From the NCBI GenBank assembly GCA_003427395.1, contig BFEA01000051.1, positions 3,274,747 to 3,297,244 on the forward strand: 22,498 bases of DNA. The letters are read 5' to 3'. Below the pieces are notes generated by a model, which did not search any database, was not told where the DNA came from, and worked only from the letters and a program-made list of their open reading frames with translations. The DNA comes from Chara braunii. Taxonomy: Eukaryota > Streptophyta > Charophyceae > Charales > Characeae. This document shows, one piece after another, positions 1-9,010 of this stretch (its first letter is position 1; each line of letters opens with the position of its first letter). Position numbers and translations under genes: made by a program.

Positions 1-466
1 GTGCCAGCGCTTCGAACTGTATGAAGCGAAGGGCTTTCACTACCGAATACGGAGTGAGGACGAGCATAAGGAAAGAGCCACTCGACTGAGACCATTCACG
101 TCAGACTCCGAACTGACCATCGAACGACGACGAGATTTGATACGGAAACGGGACACGCGGAGCGTACCCAAGCCCTTCCGCTCTAAACGACGGGCCGTAG
201 CACGGTGGGAAGCCCGACAATACTTTTTAGATTGAATTTGGATTTTTCTCTCTTCGTGCCTTGTCCGCGCGCGCATTCCGCGACGCGCGAAAACAATCGA
301 CTTGCTTCATCGGACCATCACGGGGGATTTCTGTTTCGTCTATGTCCGCAGACTCAACTTCCGAAAATCCTTGGCACACCCCATCTTACTGTTTTTCTGG
401 GCCTCTTTCCGCACAACTAACACTCCGAACGAAAGACAGCACAGGGCGTGAGGTTTGCGCGTCACA
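1..466 (+). mobile_element. 3' end of a Ty3/gypsy-type LTR (copy 1)
   Basis: Aligns with 15730-16176, the last part of the 5' LTR of the downstream element, through shared blocks such as AAATCCTTGGCAC (near 364) and GGGCGTGAGG (444-453). The similarity stops just where the downstream copy runs into its primer binding site. Here the sequence goes on to GTCACA (461-466), the inverted complement of the TGTGAC that opens the 5' LTR at 13435. That gives the usual TG...CA terminus, and what follows is unrelated flank, so this is the outer end of a 3' or solo LTR. The rest of the LTR lies upstream of the window. Confidence 0.75.
2..235 (+). CDS. C-terminal part of an LTR-encoded ORF, 5'-truncated by the window
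   Basis: An open frame of 77 codons runs from the window edge to a TGA at 233-235. It begins CQRFELYEAKGF, and its second half is very rich in Arg and Lys. The same reading frame, broken by stops, occurs in the second LTR copy (15196-15969). Protein-level matches are C..Y.A.GF, RSE(D/E) and TSDSE....RRR. Amino acids stay alike although the DNA has diverged a good deal, which suggests a real protein once encoded inside the LTR. I do not recognise the family. The basic tail would suit nucleic-acid binding, but that is a guess. No initiation codon is visible because the window starts inside the gene. Confidence 0.5.
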   Translation, partial: CQRFELYEAKGFHYRIRSEDEHKERATRLRPFTSDSELTIERRRDLIRKRDTRSVPKPFRSKRRAVARWEARQYFLD

Positions 467-895
467 TAACGCCCCGCGGCTGATGTATGGACCAAGTACT
501 TGCCTCCCGCCCTAATGGGTGGTAATCAGGGAGTAGGGTGGGGCGGCCGGTAGGGGGGGCGGCTAAGGCAAAAACCGGGCATTTTTGCCAGTAGCTGCAC
601 CTCCCATCTATTTCCCCCACCCCCCATCCAGTAGCAGCAGTGCCTATGGCCAACACTCTCCCACACACCACACACAACCCACTCACGCTCACACTCACAC
701 CCGTGTCGGTCATAGACCCTACTGATACCGATCAGGGGTATCCAGCGGACTATCACGATGATGATATCTCAAGGCCCATTTTTATTCCCCCCCCCCCAAA
801 AAAAAAGTGGTTGATTCTAGTAGCCCCATTTGACCGGTGCTTGGAGGAAATGCCCAGTCCCAGGTTTCCAGTTCCACTCCCTTCCTGAAAGGGAT
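467..895. other. non-coding flank with G/C tracts and a CA-rich stretch
   Basis: Flank of the LTR end. Contains G-rich runs (about 526-565), C-rich runs (605-630), a CACACA/CTCACACTCACAC stretch (660-702) and a run of C followed by a run of A (787-807). No open frame here looks like protein: apparent ORFs are low-complexity readings of these runs. Confidence 0.6.
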
Positions 896-1205
896 AGGCA
901 TTCCTTTACACGCAACCTCTAACAACGGGGAGGGAATGGGACAGCCCTGCGCTCTATTCGGGGGAGGACCCTCAGTAGCACCCACATATGGTCCAACTTA
1001 CCACGACCGCCGCCGATCAAACCGGTCCAACAAAACTTTCACTGTGCCTTAGGCATTCCTTTACATGCAGCCTCTAACGACGGGTAGGGAATGGGACAGC
1101 CATGTGCTCTATTTGGGAGAGGTCCCTCAATTGTGCCGACATATGGTCCGGCTTATCACGACCACCGCCGCCTGTCAAACCGGTCCAACGAAAACTTCCC
1201 TGACC
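896..1205. repeat. two tandem copies of a 155-bp unit
   Basis: AGGCATTCCTTTACA begins at both 896 and 1051. The copies then run in parallel (GGGAATGGGACAGCC, CATATGGTCC, CACGACC, CAAACCGGTCCAAC), so the unit is 155 bp, with roughly 85 percent identity by eye. Open frames that cross it are short and give repetitive peptides. A local tandem duplication is the simplest reading. Confidence 0.85.
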
Positions 1206-1421
1206 TTTACTCATGTTTGTCACCTGTGCCCGTCTTCCCCCAAATGGAGCGCACCGGAACGCACCGCCATTATCACCCCGTCTAGACTGAAAGTCACCTC
1301 AAATACAGCTATAAGGATTGTACCTTCTATTCATTGGCAAGGGATGACTGTAGCCACCCAAGGCCAGTCCCATTCAAACACTTTTCATTTCTCACCATAG
1401 ATGGTGGAGATCGACAACCAG

Positions 1422-1530
1422 AAGTGAGAACCAGCCACAAGTGAGCCCCGGTCCCAGATGCAAGTGAGACCTGATCCCAGGCGCCAGTGAGACCTGGTCC
1501 CAGGTGCAAGTGAGACCCGGTCCCAAACAA
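1422..1530. repeat. minisatellite of about 23 bp
   Basis: GTGAG recurs at 1424, 1441, 1465, 1487 and 1510. The fuller units read CAAGTGAGACCTGGTCCCAG. Most carry the near-palindrome CCTGGTCCCAGG or CCTGATCCCAGG. Four to five imperfect copies. Confidence 0.8.
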
Positions 1531-1549
1531 GTTCCCAACAACTAAAACG

Positions 1550-1633
1550 AAAGCATAGAAGGAGAAAAAACAAGTTGAAAGCATGGAAGGAGAAAAGACA
1601 AGTTGAAAGCATGAAAGGAGAAAAGACAAATTC
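1550..1633. repeat. minisatellite, three copies of a 28-bp unit
   Basis: AAAGCATRGAAGGAGAAAA starts at 1550, 1578 and 1606, exactly 28 bp apart. The copies differ at only a few positions, so the array is young. It lies just after the 23-bp array. Confidence 0.9.
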
Positions 1634-2640
1634 CAAACAGTTATAACCGAAGTTGTGAAGCATCTCTGCATAGGGCGTGCACACATCGTCGTTGTCATCC
1701 GCCAGCATCTGCCAAGTCAGTCTTACTATAGATCTGCAGCCATACGCGCACACACCATGCACTCTTTCCTCCCCAACCACTTCATCCCCCCGACTCCAAC
1801 CCACCCATCCTACTGTGAGTATCTTTGTCACTCTGCCCAATCCGTCGATCACAATGACCATGTTCAAGGTCGTGGCACACGCATGTAGTCCGTGTAGAAT
1901 TGCATCCAAGATCAAAGAGGAACAAAGAAACTGGCTGCGCAAATTCATAGCGGTGAAGGCAGCGGGCCGTCGGTGTAGATAGCGGGGCAGAGAAAGAGGG
2001 CAAGAGGGGAAAAGGAATAAAGAAGAATAGCGGTAAGATGAAAACTTTTGCAAAGTTCAACCTTATTGGCCGAGTTACATGTGGTGTCACCATCCCTGTG
2101 GCTCAATCCAACCGGCTTGCATGCAATCAATCACTCACGAGTAGAGCAAGAGGAAGACGAAGGGGTTGCAAGAAGAAGAAGGCAGGACATCGTGGAGGGT
2201 TCGTGCAAGACAAGCAGGCGGGAAGCTAGCTCATGAGCATGCACATTCAAACTGCCAACCCCGAGTGTGCATAACTGACTGCCTTCATAAGAACAAGTAA
2301 AGAGAAGTAAAAAAAAAAAAAACTAACTTGCTTCTTCGCATAACTCTTTCCCGATTGTGCCACACACTAAGCTGCCAGAATTACAAGGACGACGTTCAAA
2401 TTGCACCCCGTGCATACAAATTTAGAGACTTGTGTTCCTTCTAATGATCAACAGAAAGATATTACTTTTTAGAAAATGTTGGCCTTGAAATGGCCCGAGT
2501 GGGTTTTGTACCAAGGGTACGTTTTTTGGTTCTGTATGGGTGGTTGACTATAACATCATCCGTAATCGTATGTACCCACGCCATGGGTTATATTATCTAT
2601 CGAGAATTGGTCCTCCTTATCCACCTAGTGAAACCACCCC
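1634..2640. other. no gene recognised
   Basis: Mixed-composition DNA. Open frames on both strands are short, overlap each other and show no family motif. An A-run of about 13 lies near 2310. The minus frame spanning 1385-2053 passes through both minisatellites and is best read as chance openness. Confidence 0.5.
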
Positions 2641-2659
2641 TAACTCTTGTAATACTACC

Positions 2660-3110
2660 CTACCACTAGCAACTCAAGGTAGAGCATACCTCGAATTGGT
2701 TGCCACTCGCAACAAAAATGCTTATTGTCCGCCATGATGATGTCTTCATAGAGCAACACTACCCTAGGGTTGCCCTCTAAAACAATTACCCCGCACCTCC
2801 ATAAAGGTAGGACCGTAGGATAAGCCCCTACCTACTACTCCTAGGACTCAGGATATACCCTGTAACGTTAACTCTCTCCATAAAGATGCCCCCTGTAGGG
2901 TTGTGCTCCGCAAACAGTCCCCCAAATGAGGTCACCTTGTCGCACTACCCCACCCCCTTGAGATCCAAGGTAGAACAAACCCCTATCCACTCTCACTCAT
3001 TACAAGGATGTCCACTAAACTACATGATGATGCCTTCACTGAGCGATGCTCCCTCCTAGAGTCCCTACCCCAAAGAATGACCACCCCTCTTATAGTTGTG
3101 CAAGTAGAGC
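2660..3110. repeat. old, diverged direct repeat with a spacing of about 290 bp
   Basis: A block CAAGGTAGAGCATACC...CCATGATGATGTCTTCATAGAGC (about 2674-2755) recurs as CAAGGTAGAACAAACC...ACATGATGATGCCTTCACTGAGC (about 2969-3045). A CTCCATAAAG motif occurs at about 2797 and 2876. Strongly diverged, so the exact limits are uncertain. No coding capacity seen. Confidence 0.5.
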
Positions 3111-3166
3111 AATGTCCACCCACTAATCTCTAAGATCTCCTAGGTGCAATATCCTATATATAGGTA

Positions 3167-3467
3167 CATGAACAACCATTTCATAAAAACGGACATACTA
3201 TATTTGTTGAACGAAATTGAAATTGAGTTTTTGGGCCGAAATCTAGTTCAAATTTTTGGCTCCTAGAGGTCCAGCGTTCCTAGAACGTCGGACCCCCTAG
3301 ATGTATCCGACCTCAAGCTAAGACCAAATACATCTAGGGGGTCCGACGTTCTAGGAACGTTGGACCCTCAGGAGCCAAAAATTTGGATTGGATTTCAGCC
3401 AAAAAACTCGATTTCAATTTCATTTAAAACATACAATATGTCCGTTTTGACGAAATGGTTGTTCATG
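3167..3467. mobile_element. 301-bp foldback (MITE-like) element
   Basis: The two halves are near-complete inverted copies. Left arm 3167-3306 starts CATGAACAACCATTTC; right arm 3328-3467 ends GAAATGGTTGTTCATG. The arms stay complementary through AACGGACATA, GAAATTGAAAT, AAATTTTTGGCTCCT, GTTCCTAGAACGTCGGACCC and GATGTAT, leaving a loop of about 21 nt (3307-3327). No ORF. This is the form of a foldback transposon or long-hairpin MITE. A transcript would make a 140-bp stem, a possible small-RNA source. No clear target-site duplication could be settled, so the superfamily is unknown. Confidence 0.85.
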
Positions 3468-3851
3468 CGCTATGCGGGGTTGGGGGGCAAGTAGGCGGGG
3501 TCTAATATCATAACACTAACAGAGCGTGAGCAAGGGAAGGTAAGAGCAAATAACAATTGAACCTTCATCCTCTCCATTGCAACGATGAAAATCTAGTCGA
3601 CCGAGCTACTACATATTGCCCACAAAAGCCATGTTCTATATTGGTGGGAAGTTATACCTCATGGAAACTTGGTCCAGTGTCCCCTAATGATTACTAAGAA
3701 GTCGGAATCAAATTCGTGCTTCAGATTCTGCCCATATGACCATACATCCTGATGAATGATTAGAAGTTCTTATCCATAAGTAGGGACATCCTGATCTTGT
3801 AGTAAGTACCTTAGCCCTTAATCAGGCCTTTTGCGGAATGAAAAGCTTGCG

Positions 3852-4000
3852 TGTGACGTTTAACCTCACACCCTGTGCTTTCTTTCGAGTGGAGTGATAA
3901 AAGTATGAGGAACAGGCCCTGAAAGAATAGCAAAATGGGGTGTGCGAAAATTGAGTGTAGGAACACAGACGAAACTGAAATCCCCCGTATGGTTCCAATT
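3852..4000 (-). mobile_element. LTR 3'-end fragment (copy 3, minus strand)
   Basis: Read on the minus strand, this matches 316-466 of copy 1: GGGGGATTTC, GTTTCGTCT, CACACCCCAT, CAGGGCCT and CACAGGGTGTGAGGTT, ending in GTCACA. On the plus strand the terminus is TGTGAC at 3852-3857. No primer-binding sequence follows the end, so it is a 3' or solo LTR terminus. Similarity fades beyond about 4000, and I found no matching LTR start at higher coordinates. Confidence 0.65.
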
Positions 4001-4050
4001 TAGAGAGAAATGGTCATAGCAGTGCGGGAAAGAAATAGCACGCTGTCGGT

Positions 4051-4076
4051 GCGAATACCCTTACAGGGGTATCCGC
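4051..4076. other. short perfect-looking hairpin
   Basis: GCG-A-ATACCC (4051-4060) faces GGGTAT-C-CGC (4067-4076) across a TTACAG loop: nine pairs with one A/C mismatch. Function unknown. Confidence 0.5.
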
Positions 4077-4256
4077 CCTGTTTTTTGCAAATGACATAAA
4101 ATCATTTTGACTTAAAGGTTAGGTATACCGCGCGAGGCACGACGAAGTCTGTGGTTTACGTTGATTGAATGGTTAACTAGAGTAGAGAATGTGTGGGCGC
4201 GCAGATTTAAGGCGTGCGTGATCTGTTTTCTTTTTGATGATTATCAAAATCGACGT

Positions 4257-4790
4257 TGGTCGCCGCCCAAATTTTTTTATTTTTATTTATTTATTTTTTA
4301 TTAAACTATGATTAAAAATATTTTTGTTCTTTGATTGGCGCGCTTGTCTGCGACTTGCGCGTATGTACAGAGGGCGACGTCGACGACAGCATGGTTCGGT
4401 ATAGTCGTGCGGTGGACGCGGAAGGTTGACGGTCGGGAGTTCGGTTGGTAGGCCGATGTGTGGGCTTGAAACGTTTCGGTAGATCCACGAGTACCGCAAT
4501 AGTCGTTTATTTTTGTGTCCATCAATATTAGACCCAACCTTGGCCCTAGTGTTGGCGGTTACGACGTCAGATTTTCGTTAAAGAGATTCAGGTATCGAGA
4601 CCGAGCGGCTACGGCGTAGGAATATCAGAGTAGAGCAAAAGGGGCCAGGGGGGGGTCGAGGGCCCGGCGAGGGCTATTCCCCTTGGTTTTGCCGTCAACG
4701 ACGTCAGAAGGGTGCTGGCGTTTTTTTTTCCCCTCGGTCGCCATATCCTAATGATTAAAAATGTTTAAATGTTTTTATGTATTTATCGGT
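4257..4790. repeat. AT-rich pair of diverged direct repeats
   Basis: GGTCGCC followed by ATGATTAAAAATRTTT and T-rich ATTTAT runs occurs near 4257-4330 and again near 4735-4790. The stretch between them is mixed sequence with no gene I recognise. On the minus strand the first copy is a run of AATAAATAAATAAAAATAAAA, which could be the tail of a retroposed sequence. Confidence 0.35.
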
Positions 4791-5809
4791 AATTGTTATT
4801 ATTATGCCCCGGCGTGCCTTTGACCCGGATGCGACGCCGGATCCAATGGTCATCACGGCAGTCGAGGACCTTGAGCACGCTCCCTTTATGTCAGGCCCGT
4901 TCGGATTCCACGCGTCGGGGTGTTGACGGAATTTCCCTGCCCTGCCCGTCCTGAAGTTGGGACTGGGGAGGTCAACGTTTCGGGGTCCGTGATCGTGGCT
5001 TCCCTCATCTTCCACTTGGAGAGCGTCGATAGCCTAGTGTAGAAGGGAGGTCGGAAATCATTCCGAGATGGCCTGTGAAGTTACAGCTCAGGGCGTCGTG
5101 GTTGGCCGCGTGGGTCACCTCCTTCACTTCGGCCTTCAAAGTTCCCTGGCTGGGTATCTGTTACTGCCACCGAGGTCTGTGGGGGACCCGCCATAGGGAG
5201 TAATAGGCCCCAGGTAGTCGGGGTCAGGGAATCCGCCTCCCGTCAGCCACGACTTTCAGAGAAAGGCGTAGGGAGGACTGTGCCTAGACGGAGTAGATAC
5301 GGCAGGCATAGTAGGCCTTGGGCAAGGCGGAGTCGGAGGGGACTGTGGGGAAACAACAGCGATACTGCTGTGCCGATCGTTTGTCGGGCTTGGGTATAAG
5401 GGGAAAGACTAATCGGACTGTCGCGGGGTCAACCATTTTCTAAACAATCGCCTAACCGAACTACTCTGGTCGTCGCAGGTCGCTACGGCCAGGCACTGCG
5501 CTAACAGGAGGGAGCAGACTGAAGGCGAGGCGCAGCGAGCTAAGGAGAGCAGCGGGGCAACGCTAAGGCAGCAGGGAGGATAGACAGCGGACCGCAGGCT
5601 GGACACACCGGGCAGGCCGCTTCGTCTGGTGCAGTCGGGCCAAGGAGTGAGAGGTCGGGTGGAGCGAGCTGGAGGTTGGACACAACGAAGAAAGAAAAGA
5701 GGATGAATCGGGGCGCATTTTCGCACCGGGTTCATTCAAAAGGAGGAGGAATGGAAGAAGCAGCGATAGCGGAGGCAGGGGGGGAGTAGCGCGAGAGTAT
5801 CGAGATTGG
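4790..5809. other. GC-richer stretch, no gene recognised
   Basis: GC-rich DNA with a few modest open frames, the longest being minus-strand 5409-5735. These peptides are rich in Pro, Ser, Arg and Cys and have no motif I can name. An open minus-strand frame crosses 5577-5951 and contains CAGGTAAGTAT (5820-5810), a perfect-looking 5' splice site. A spliced minus-strand gene is therefore possible but not shown. Confidence 0.35.
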
Positions 5810-5950
5810 ATACTTACCTGTTGGTCGGTGCATTGCTCATCTTTATCGAAGGGAGTAACCTCCCTCAGCCTCGCTGCGTGAGCAACAGGGAAGCGGGGTA
5901 ACCTCGTATGCCTTGCGGCAGATCCCTTCTCGTCGTGCGCACCGACAAAC
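5810..5950 (+). ncRNA. possible structured RNA beginning with a U1-like 5' end
   Basis: ATACTTACCTG (5810-5820) is identical to the 5' end of U1 snRNA. Stem 1, GTTGGTCGGTGC (5820-5831), pairs with GCACCGACAAAC (5939-5950), 11 of 12 positions. It encloses stem 2, TTGCTCA/TGAGCAA (5833-5839, 5879-5885), holding hairpins AGGGAG-TAAC-CTCCCT (5850-5865) and CAGC-CTC-GCTG (5866-5876). Two further hairpins follow: CGGGG-TAA-CCTCG (5894-5906) and TGCC-TTGC-GGCA (5909-5920). A closed multi-branch junction behind a free 5' end recalls U1. However, I see no 70K-loop sequence, no Sm site after 5950 and no snRNA promoter element, so it is not a normal U1 gene. The rival reading is a minus-strand splice donor. 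Confidence 0.25.
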
Positions 5951-6880
5951 TGTTAAGCGGGCTTGGTAATCGAGTCGCTTGTGTGCATGTATGCCATCAC
6001 GATGTCGTGGTTAGGCCGCTAAATAACGGTCGGCTCATTGTTACTATTGGCCGTACTCTTTTGACTAAGTTTCTGGCCCACAGCTTTCGGCGCTGGTATG
6101 CTACGAAGGGAAGGGGCCGTTGCTTCGTCAAACTCATGTTTTGATGAGAGGTAAAATGTGCTACTTGGATATAGGCGGTGTTGTTGCTTAAGGAACTGCT
6201 GTTGTCACTGTATTCAGATATTGCAGTTCCTTGAGGTGGTTCGCACCGATGTTCCTCTTCCAAACCATATCACTCGCCCCTTAAGGCCGGTATAGTTGTT
6301 AAGAAATGAAGCGATTGGTCGTCATAAACAGCGGCCAATTACTGTTGACTTTCAATTTTTCTATGTAAGTAGACCCACCAACGAGGCTGTTGTTCTGCGG
6401 GCCTCGGTATTGTGGCTGGCGAAAAGCGCAGACCACTGGGACCGGAGCAGTTGTAGCCTGTTTTCTGTTTACTATGAGTGACTGTGTTTCTACTATGGCC
6501 ATTGGGGTTTCTCTGCCATAGTGTTTCTGACACGACCGACTGTATTCCCTGGTTGGGCTGTTGGATGATGATTGAGTACTGGGTAGAGTCGAAAGAGAGT
6601 TCGCCTACGTTTGTGGTTCGTGGAGGTAGCAGGCGTATACGAGCGCAATCATATGAATTCACTACCTCAGCCTCCATTGGTGGTACCAGCACGAGGGACA
6701 GACTAGCGAGCGAGGAAGGGAGGAAGGAAAATAACCCCTCTATGCGCCTGATTCAGAGCTACATGCGGCTATATCTAAAGAGGCTCTTCTTCCCTGTGTT
6801 TTCTGAGCAGGGTGAAGCAACGCTAATCTAACCCTCCCAGTCTATAGAGGACTGTGCATGTTTGTTGTTGTAGGAAGGTT
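5951..6880. other. no gene recognised; two hairpins
   Basis: Open frames on both strands overlap and show no motif. Hairpin one: AAGGAACTGC (6190-6199) with GCAGTTCCTT (6223-6232), ten pairs, 23-nt loop. Hairpin two: ACTATGGC (6492-6499) with GCCATAGT (6515-6522), eight pairs, 15-nt loop. Neither has a known role. Confidence 0.45.
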
Positions 6881-7820
6881 GATCTAGTGCAACATATGTT
6901 GTGCTTGTTGTGTGTGAATAGCACGTTTGTTGTGCATGAGTTGTTGAATACAATGATTGGGCCTTGCGGACTGCACGGTGTGCAACTGTATACTGCACGT
7001 GTAGGGGCTGTTGTGAGGAGCTAGGATCTTACTGTGTTTGCACTGAGCATTGCTGAAGAGTTGGCTGTTCAGTGCGATTGCTATATATGTTGTGTTCACT
7101 CTATAGTACTAGAGTTTGAATAGAGCATAAGGTAAGAGACACACTCTACTTAAAAGTGGTTGCTCTAGGTTGTGTTGTGAGGACCTAGCGAGGTGTAGGG
7201 AAGAGTGACTTGAGGAATCGATTTGGCAGGCGAGTGGGGTCGCTGTTGCGAGTTGAAGGGTCATCAGGGGACCGACAGTGGGAGGATTGACTTCAGTTTG
7301 ACCAAGTTGTTGCATCCTTGGCCATGATTGCGGGGCCCTCAGGCGAGTGAAGATTATAGGGCCCTCTCCAGAGAGTTGAGTTCTCCCCATCTTGTAACTC
7401 AAGAGTCTCAAACCCCTCATTCTGCCCTTCTTACTCTAAGTCTAGTCCATTTCTGAGAGGAAGACGGCAGGCGGGATTGCAACCCGCAGGACCGCAGCAA
7501 GACTCTGTGGGGAGTCAGCCCACCGATTGCGGGAGCTCTGCCGGAACTCAGGAGGAGTTTTAGAGGCAGGGAACTAAAAAAGGTAACCTTTGCTTTCCTT
7601 CTATAAACCCTGTTATAACCCACTATGTGTATTCCTTGTTGCGTTGACTGAGTATACTGCCCGTATCCCTACTTTGACTTTTAGTTTGACCTTCATGACA
7701 CAACCCAGGTTAAATAAAGGAATGTTTGTGCAATGCAGTTTCAGTATTGGTTGTCTGACTGAAAGCAGATTGTGGGATTGCATCTGGGGGAAGGATGGGA
7801 GGAAGGCGGTATTGCATGTG
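6881..7820. other. TTGTTGTG-rich stretch, then unremarkable DNA
   Basis: 6881-7100 is skewed to G and T with many TTGTTG, GTTGTG and TGTGTT words. 7100-7820 is mixed sequence. Open frames are short and give no recognisable protein. Confidence 0.45.
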
Positions 7821-7841
7821 TCTGACCAGGGTCAACCAAAG

Positions 7842-7876
7842 GCTGGGCCAGTTCCATAAGTTTGGGAAGGCCCAGT
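7842..7876 (+). repeat. hairpin-family copy 1 (nested)
   Basis: Stem GCTGGGCC (7842-7849) pairs with GGCCCAGT (7869-7876): eight pairs, the outermost G-U. The 19-nt loop is AGTTCCATAAGTTTGGGAA. A second loop tail, TAAGTTTGGGTGG (7878-7890), follows at once, and outer arms CAACCA (7833-7838) and TGGTTG (7893-7898) also match. One copy thus appears inserted in the loop of another. Confidence 0.6.
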
Positions 7877-7937
7877 GTAAGTTTGGGTGGTCTGGTTGCT
7901 CTAACATGTAAGGGCTGAATGTGAATGACTTTTCAGG

Positions 7938-7973
7938 GACCAAGCATGTTCCATAAGTTTGGGTGGCTTGGTC
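7938..7973 (+). repeat. hairpin-family copy 2
   Basis: Stem GACCAAGC (7938-7945) with GCTTGGTC (7966-7973), eight perfect pairs. Loop is the 20-nt consensus. Confidence 0.8.
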
Positions 7974-8020
7974 GCCTTGTTTACTTTGAGTTGTTGTCAG
8001 TTTCTTTAGTTCTTGAACGA

Positions 8021-8063
8021 GGAGGTCTGAGCATGTTCCATAAGTTTGGGTGGCTCAACCTCC
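8021..8063 (+). repeat. hairpin-family copy 3
   Basis: Stem GGAGGT-C-TGAGC (8021-8032, C8027 bulged) with GCTCAACCTCC (8053-8063), eleven pairs. Loop is the 20-nt consensus. Confidence 0.8.
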
Positions 8064-8236
8064 AACGGAAAAATTTCCCAGAATTAAATAATCATTCTAT
8101 AGTAAAATTACATTCTAAATTTTAAATTTTCATTCCATTTTAAAAAATGTCGTTCCAATTTTAAAATTTTCAGTTTTGCTTGAAAATTTTCCATCCAAGA
8201 ATGGGGTATCCCTTCTTATTTGAACTGGATACTAGA

Positions 8237-8409
8237 GATGGAATGAAAGTCTGGATGAGTTTATGAAATACTTTAATTGGACTGTTATTCTAAATAAGGA
8301 TTTTCAGTCATAAAAAGGTAAATCCAATCGAAATTAGAAGATATTTGTTGTAGTAGAATGAAAGTTTAATTAAAACATTTCATAAACTCGTCCAGACTTT
8401 CATTCCATC
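8237..8409. repeat. inverted repeat, 39-bp arms (MITE-like core)
   Basis: GATGGAATGAAAGTCTGG... (8237-8275) is inverted at 8371-8409 with three mismatches, and 95 nt of AT-rich DNA lies between. The wider stretch 8060-8520 is AT-rich with many ATTCCA/TGGAAT words and may be one AT-rich MITE. It sits between hairpin copies 3 and 4 and probably inserted into the hairpin cluster. Confidence 0.65.
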
Positions 8410-8613
8410 TTGAACAAATAGATGTAGTTGGAAGGGAAAACTCATATTTAGACGGGAACTTATCAAATAGAACTGGAAATTTTAGAATTAGACGAACATT
8501 GGCATGATAATTTATAAATATGAAGGATGTTTTTTTTTATGGAATATTTTTTCAACTTTCATTTCTCGTGGGAATTTTTCTGTTGCCTGTTTTGGCTTTA
8601 AGAAAAATAAACC

Positions 8614-8667
8614 AGGCTGAGGACCAAGACATGTTCCATAAGTTTGGGTGGTTTTGGTCCAACGCCT
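8614..8667 (+). repeat. hairpin-family copy 4
   Basis: Stem GGACCAAGAC (8621-8630) with GTTTTGGTCC (8651-8660), ten pairs including one G-U. Past a 3x3 internal loop, AGGC (8614-8617) pairs with GCCT (8664-8667). Loop is the 20-nt consensus. Confidence 0.8.
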
Positions 8668-8732
8668 CGCACATGCTGGAACCAGAAGGTTATAACTTGA
8701 CTATACTTTATTACTATATTATCTAGGAACAT

Positions 8733-8777
8733 GCTAGTCAGACAGGGTTCCATAAGTTTGGGTGGTCTGACTATAGC
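8733..8777 (+). repeat. hairpin-family copy 5
   Basis: Stem TAGTCAGAC (8735-8743) with GTCTGACTA (8765-8773), nine perfect pairs. GC (8733-8734) pairs with GC (8776-8777) past a TA bulge. The loop is 21 nt, starting AGGG, then as the consensus. Confidence 0.8.
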
Positions 8778-8884
8778 TTATCACCAACTGAAGAGAGTAC
8801 TAATTAAGAATAAAATTGGGGTACGAAAGGGCAGACTGAATCTTGAGTTGAAGATGATCGGTTCAGTTATATGCTACCTCAAAA

Positions 8885-8953
8885 GACTAAGTGAAGATAA
8901 TTATATAAAGTTGGGATACTTAAACACTTCAGGGCGACTAGGGTGGCTTAGTC
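8885..8953 (+). repeat. hairpin-family copy 7 (decayed loop)
   Basis: Stem GACTAAGT (8885-8892) with GCTTAGTC (8946-8953), eight pairs including one G-U. The loop has grown to 53 nt and keeps only pieces: ATAAAGTTGGG (near 8905) and GGGTG at its 3' edge. The stem outlives the loop. Confidence 0.45.
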
Positions 8954-9010
8954 ACATGCCCAAAAAAGAGAAAAGTTGTTGTCCCCTGTGTTTGTGTATA
9001 CTTCATGGCT

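Noticed and set aside
1385-2053. 222-codon minus-strand frame
   Set aside because: It crosses two minisatellites, has a repetitive Phe/Ser/Leu composition and no motif.
4625-4744. Minus-strand 39-codon frame MATEGKKKRQHPSDVV...
   Set aside because: It depends on a run of nine A, ends early and has no support from neighbours; too weak to list.
5409-5735. 108-codon minus-strand frame
   Set aside because: Cys/Pro/Ser/Arg-rich, typical of chance frames in GC-rich DNA; no domain seen.
6339-6831. Overlapping 117-codon frames on both strands
   Set aside because: Two opposite frames over the same DNA without any recognisable motif; at most one could be real and nothing favours either.
7925-8726. 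Three short frames sharing MFHKFGW, as if a small peptide family
   Set aside because: The shared residues are the hairpin loop translated; the rest of each peptide is unrelated.
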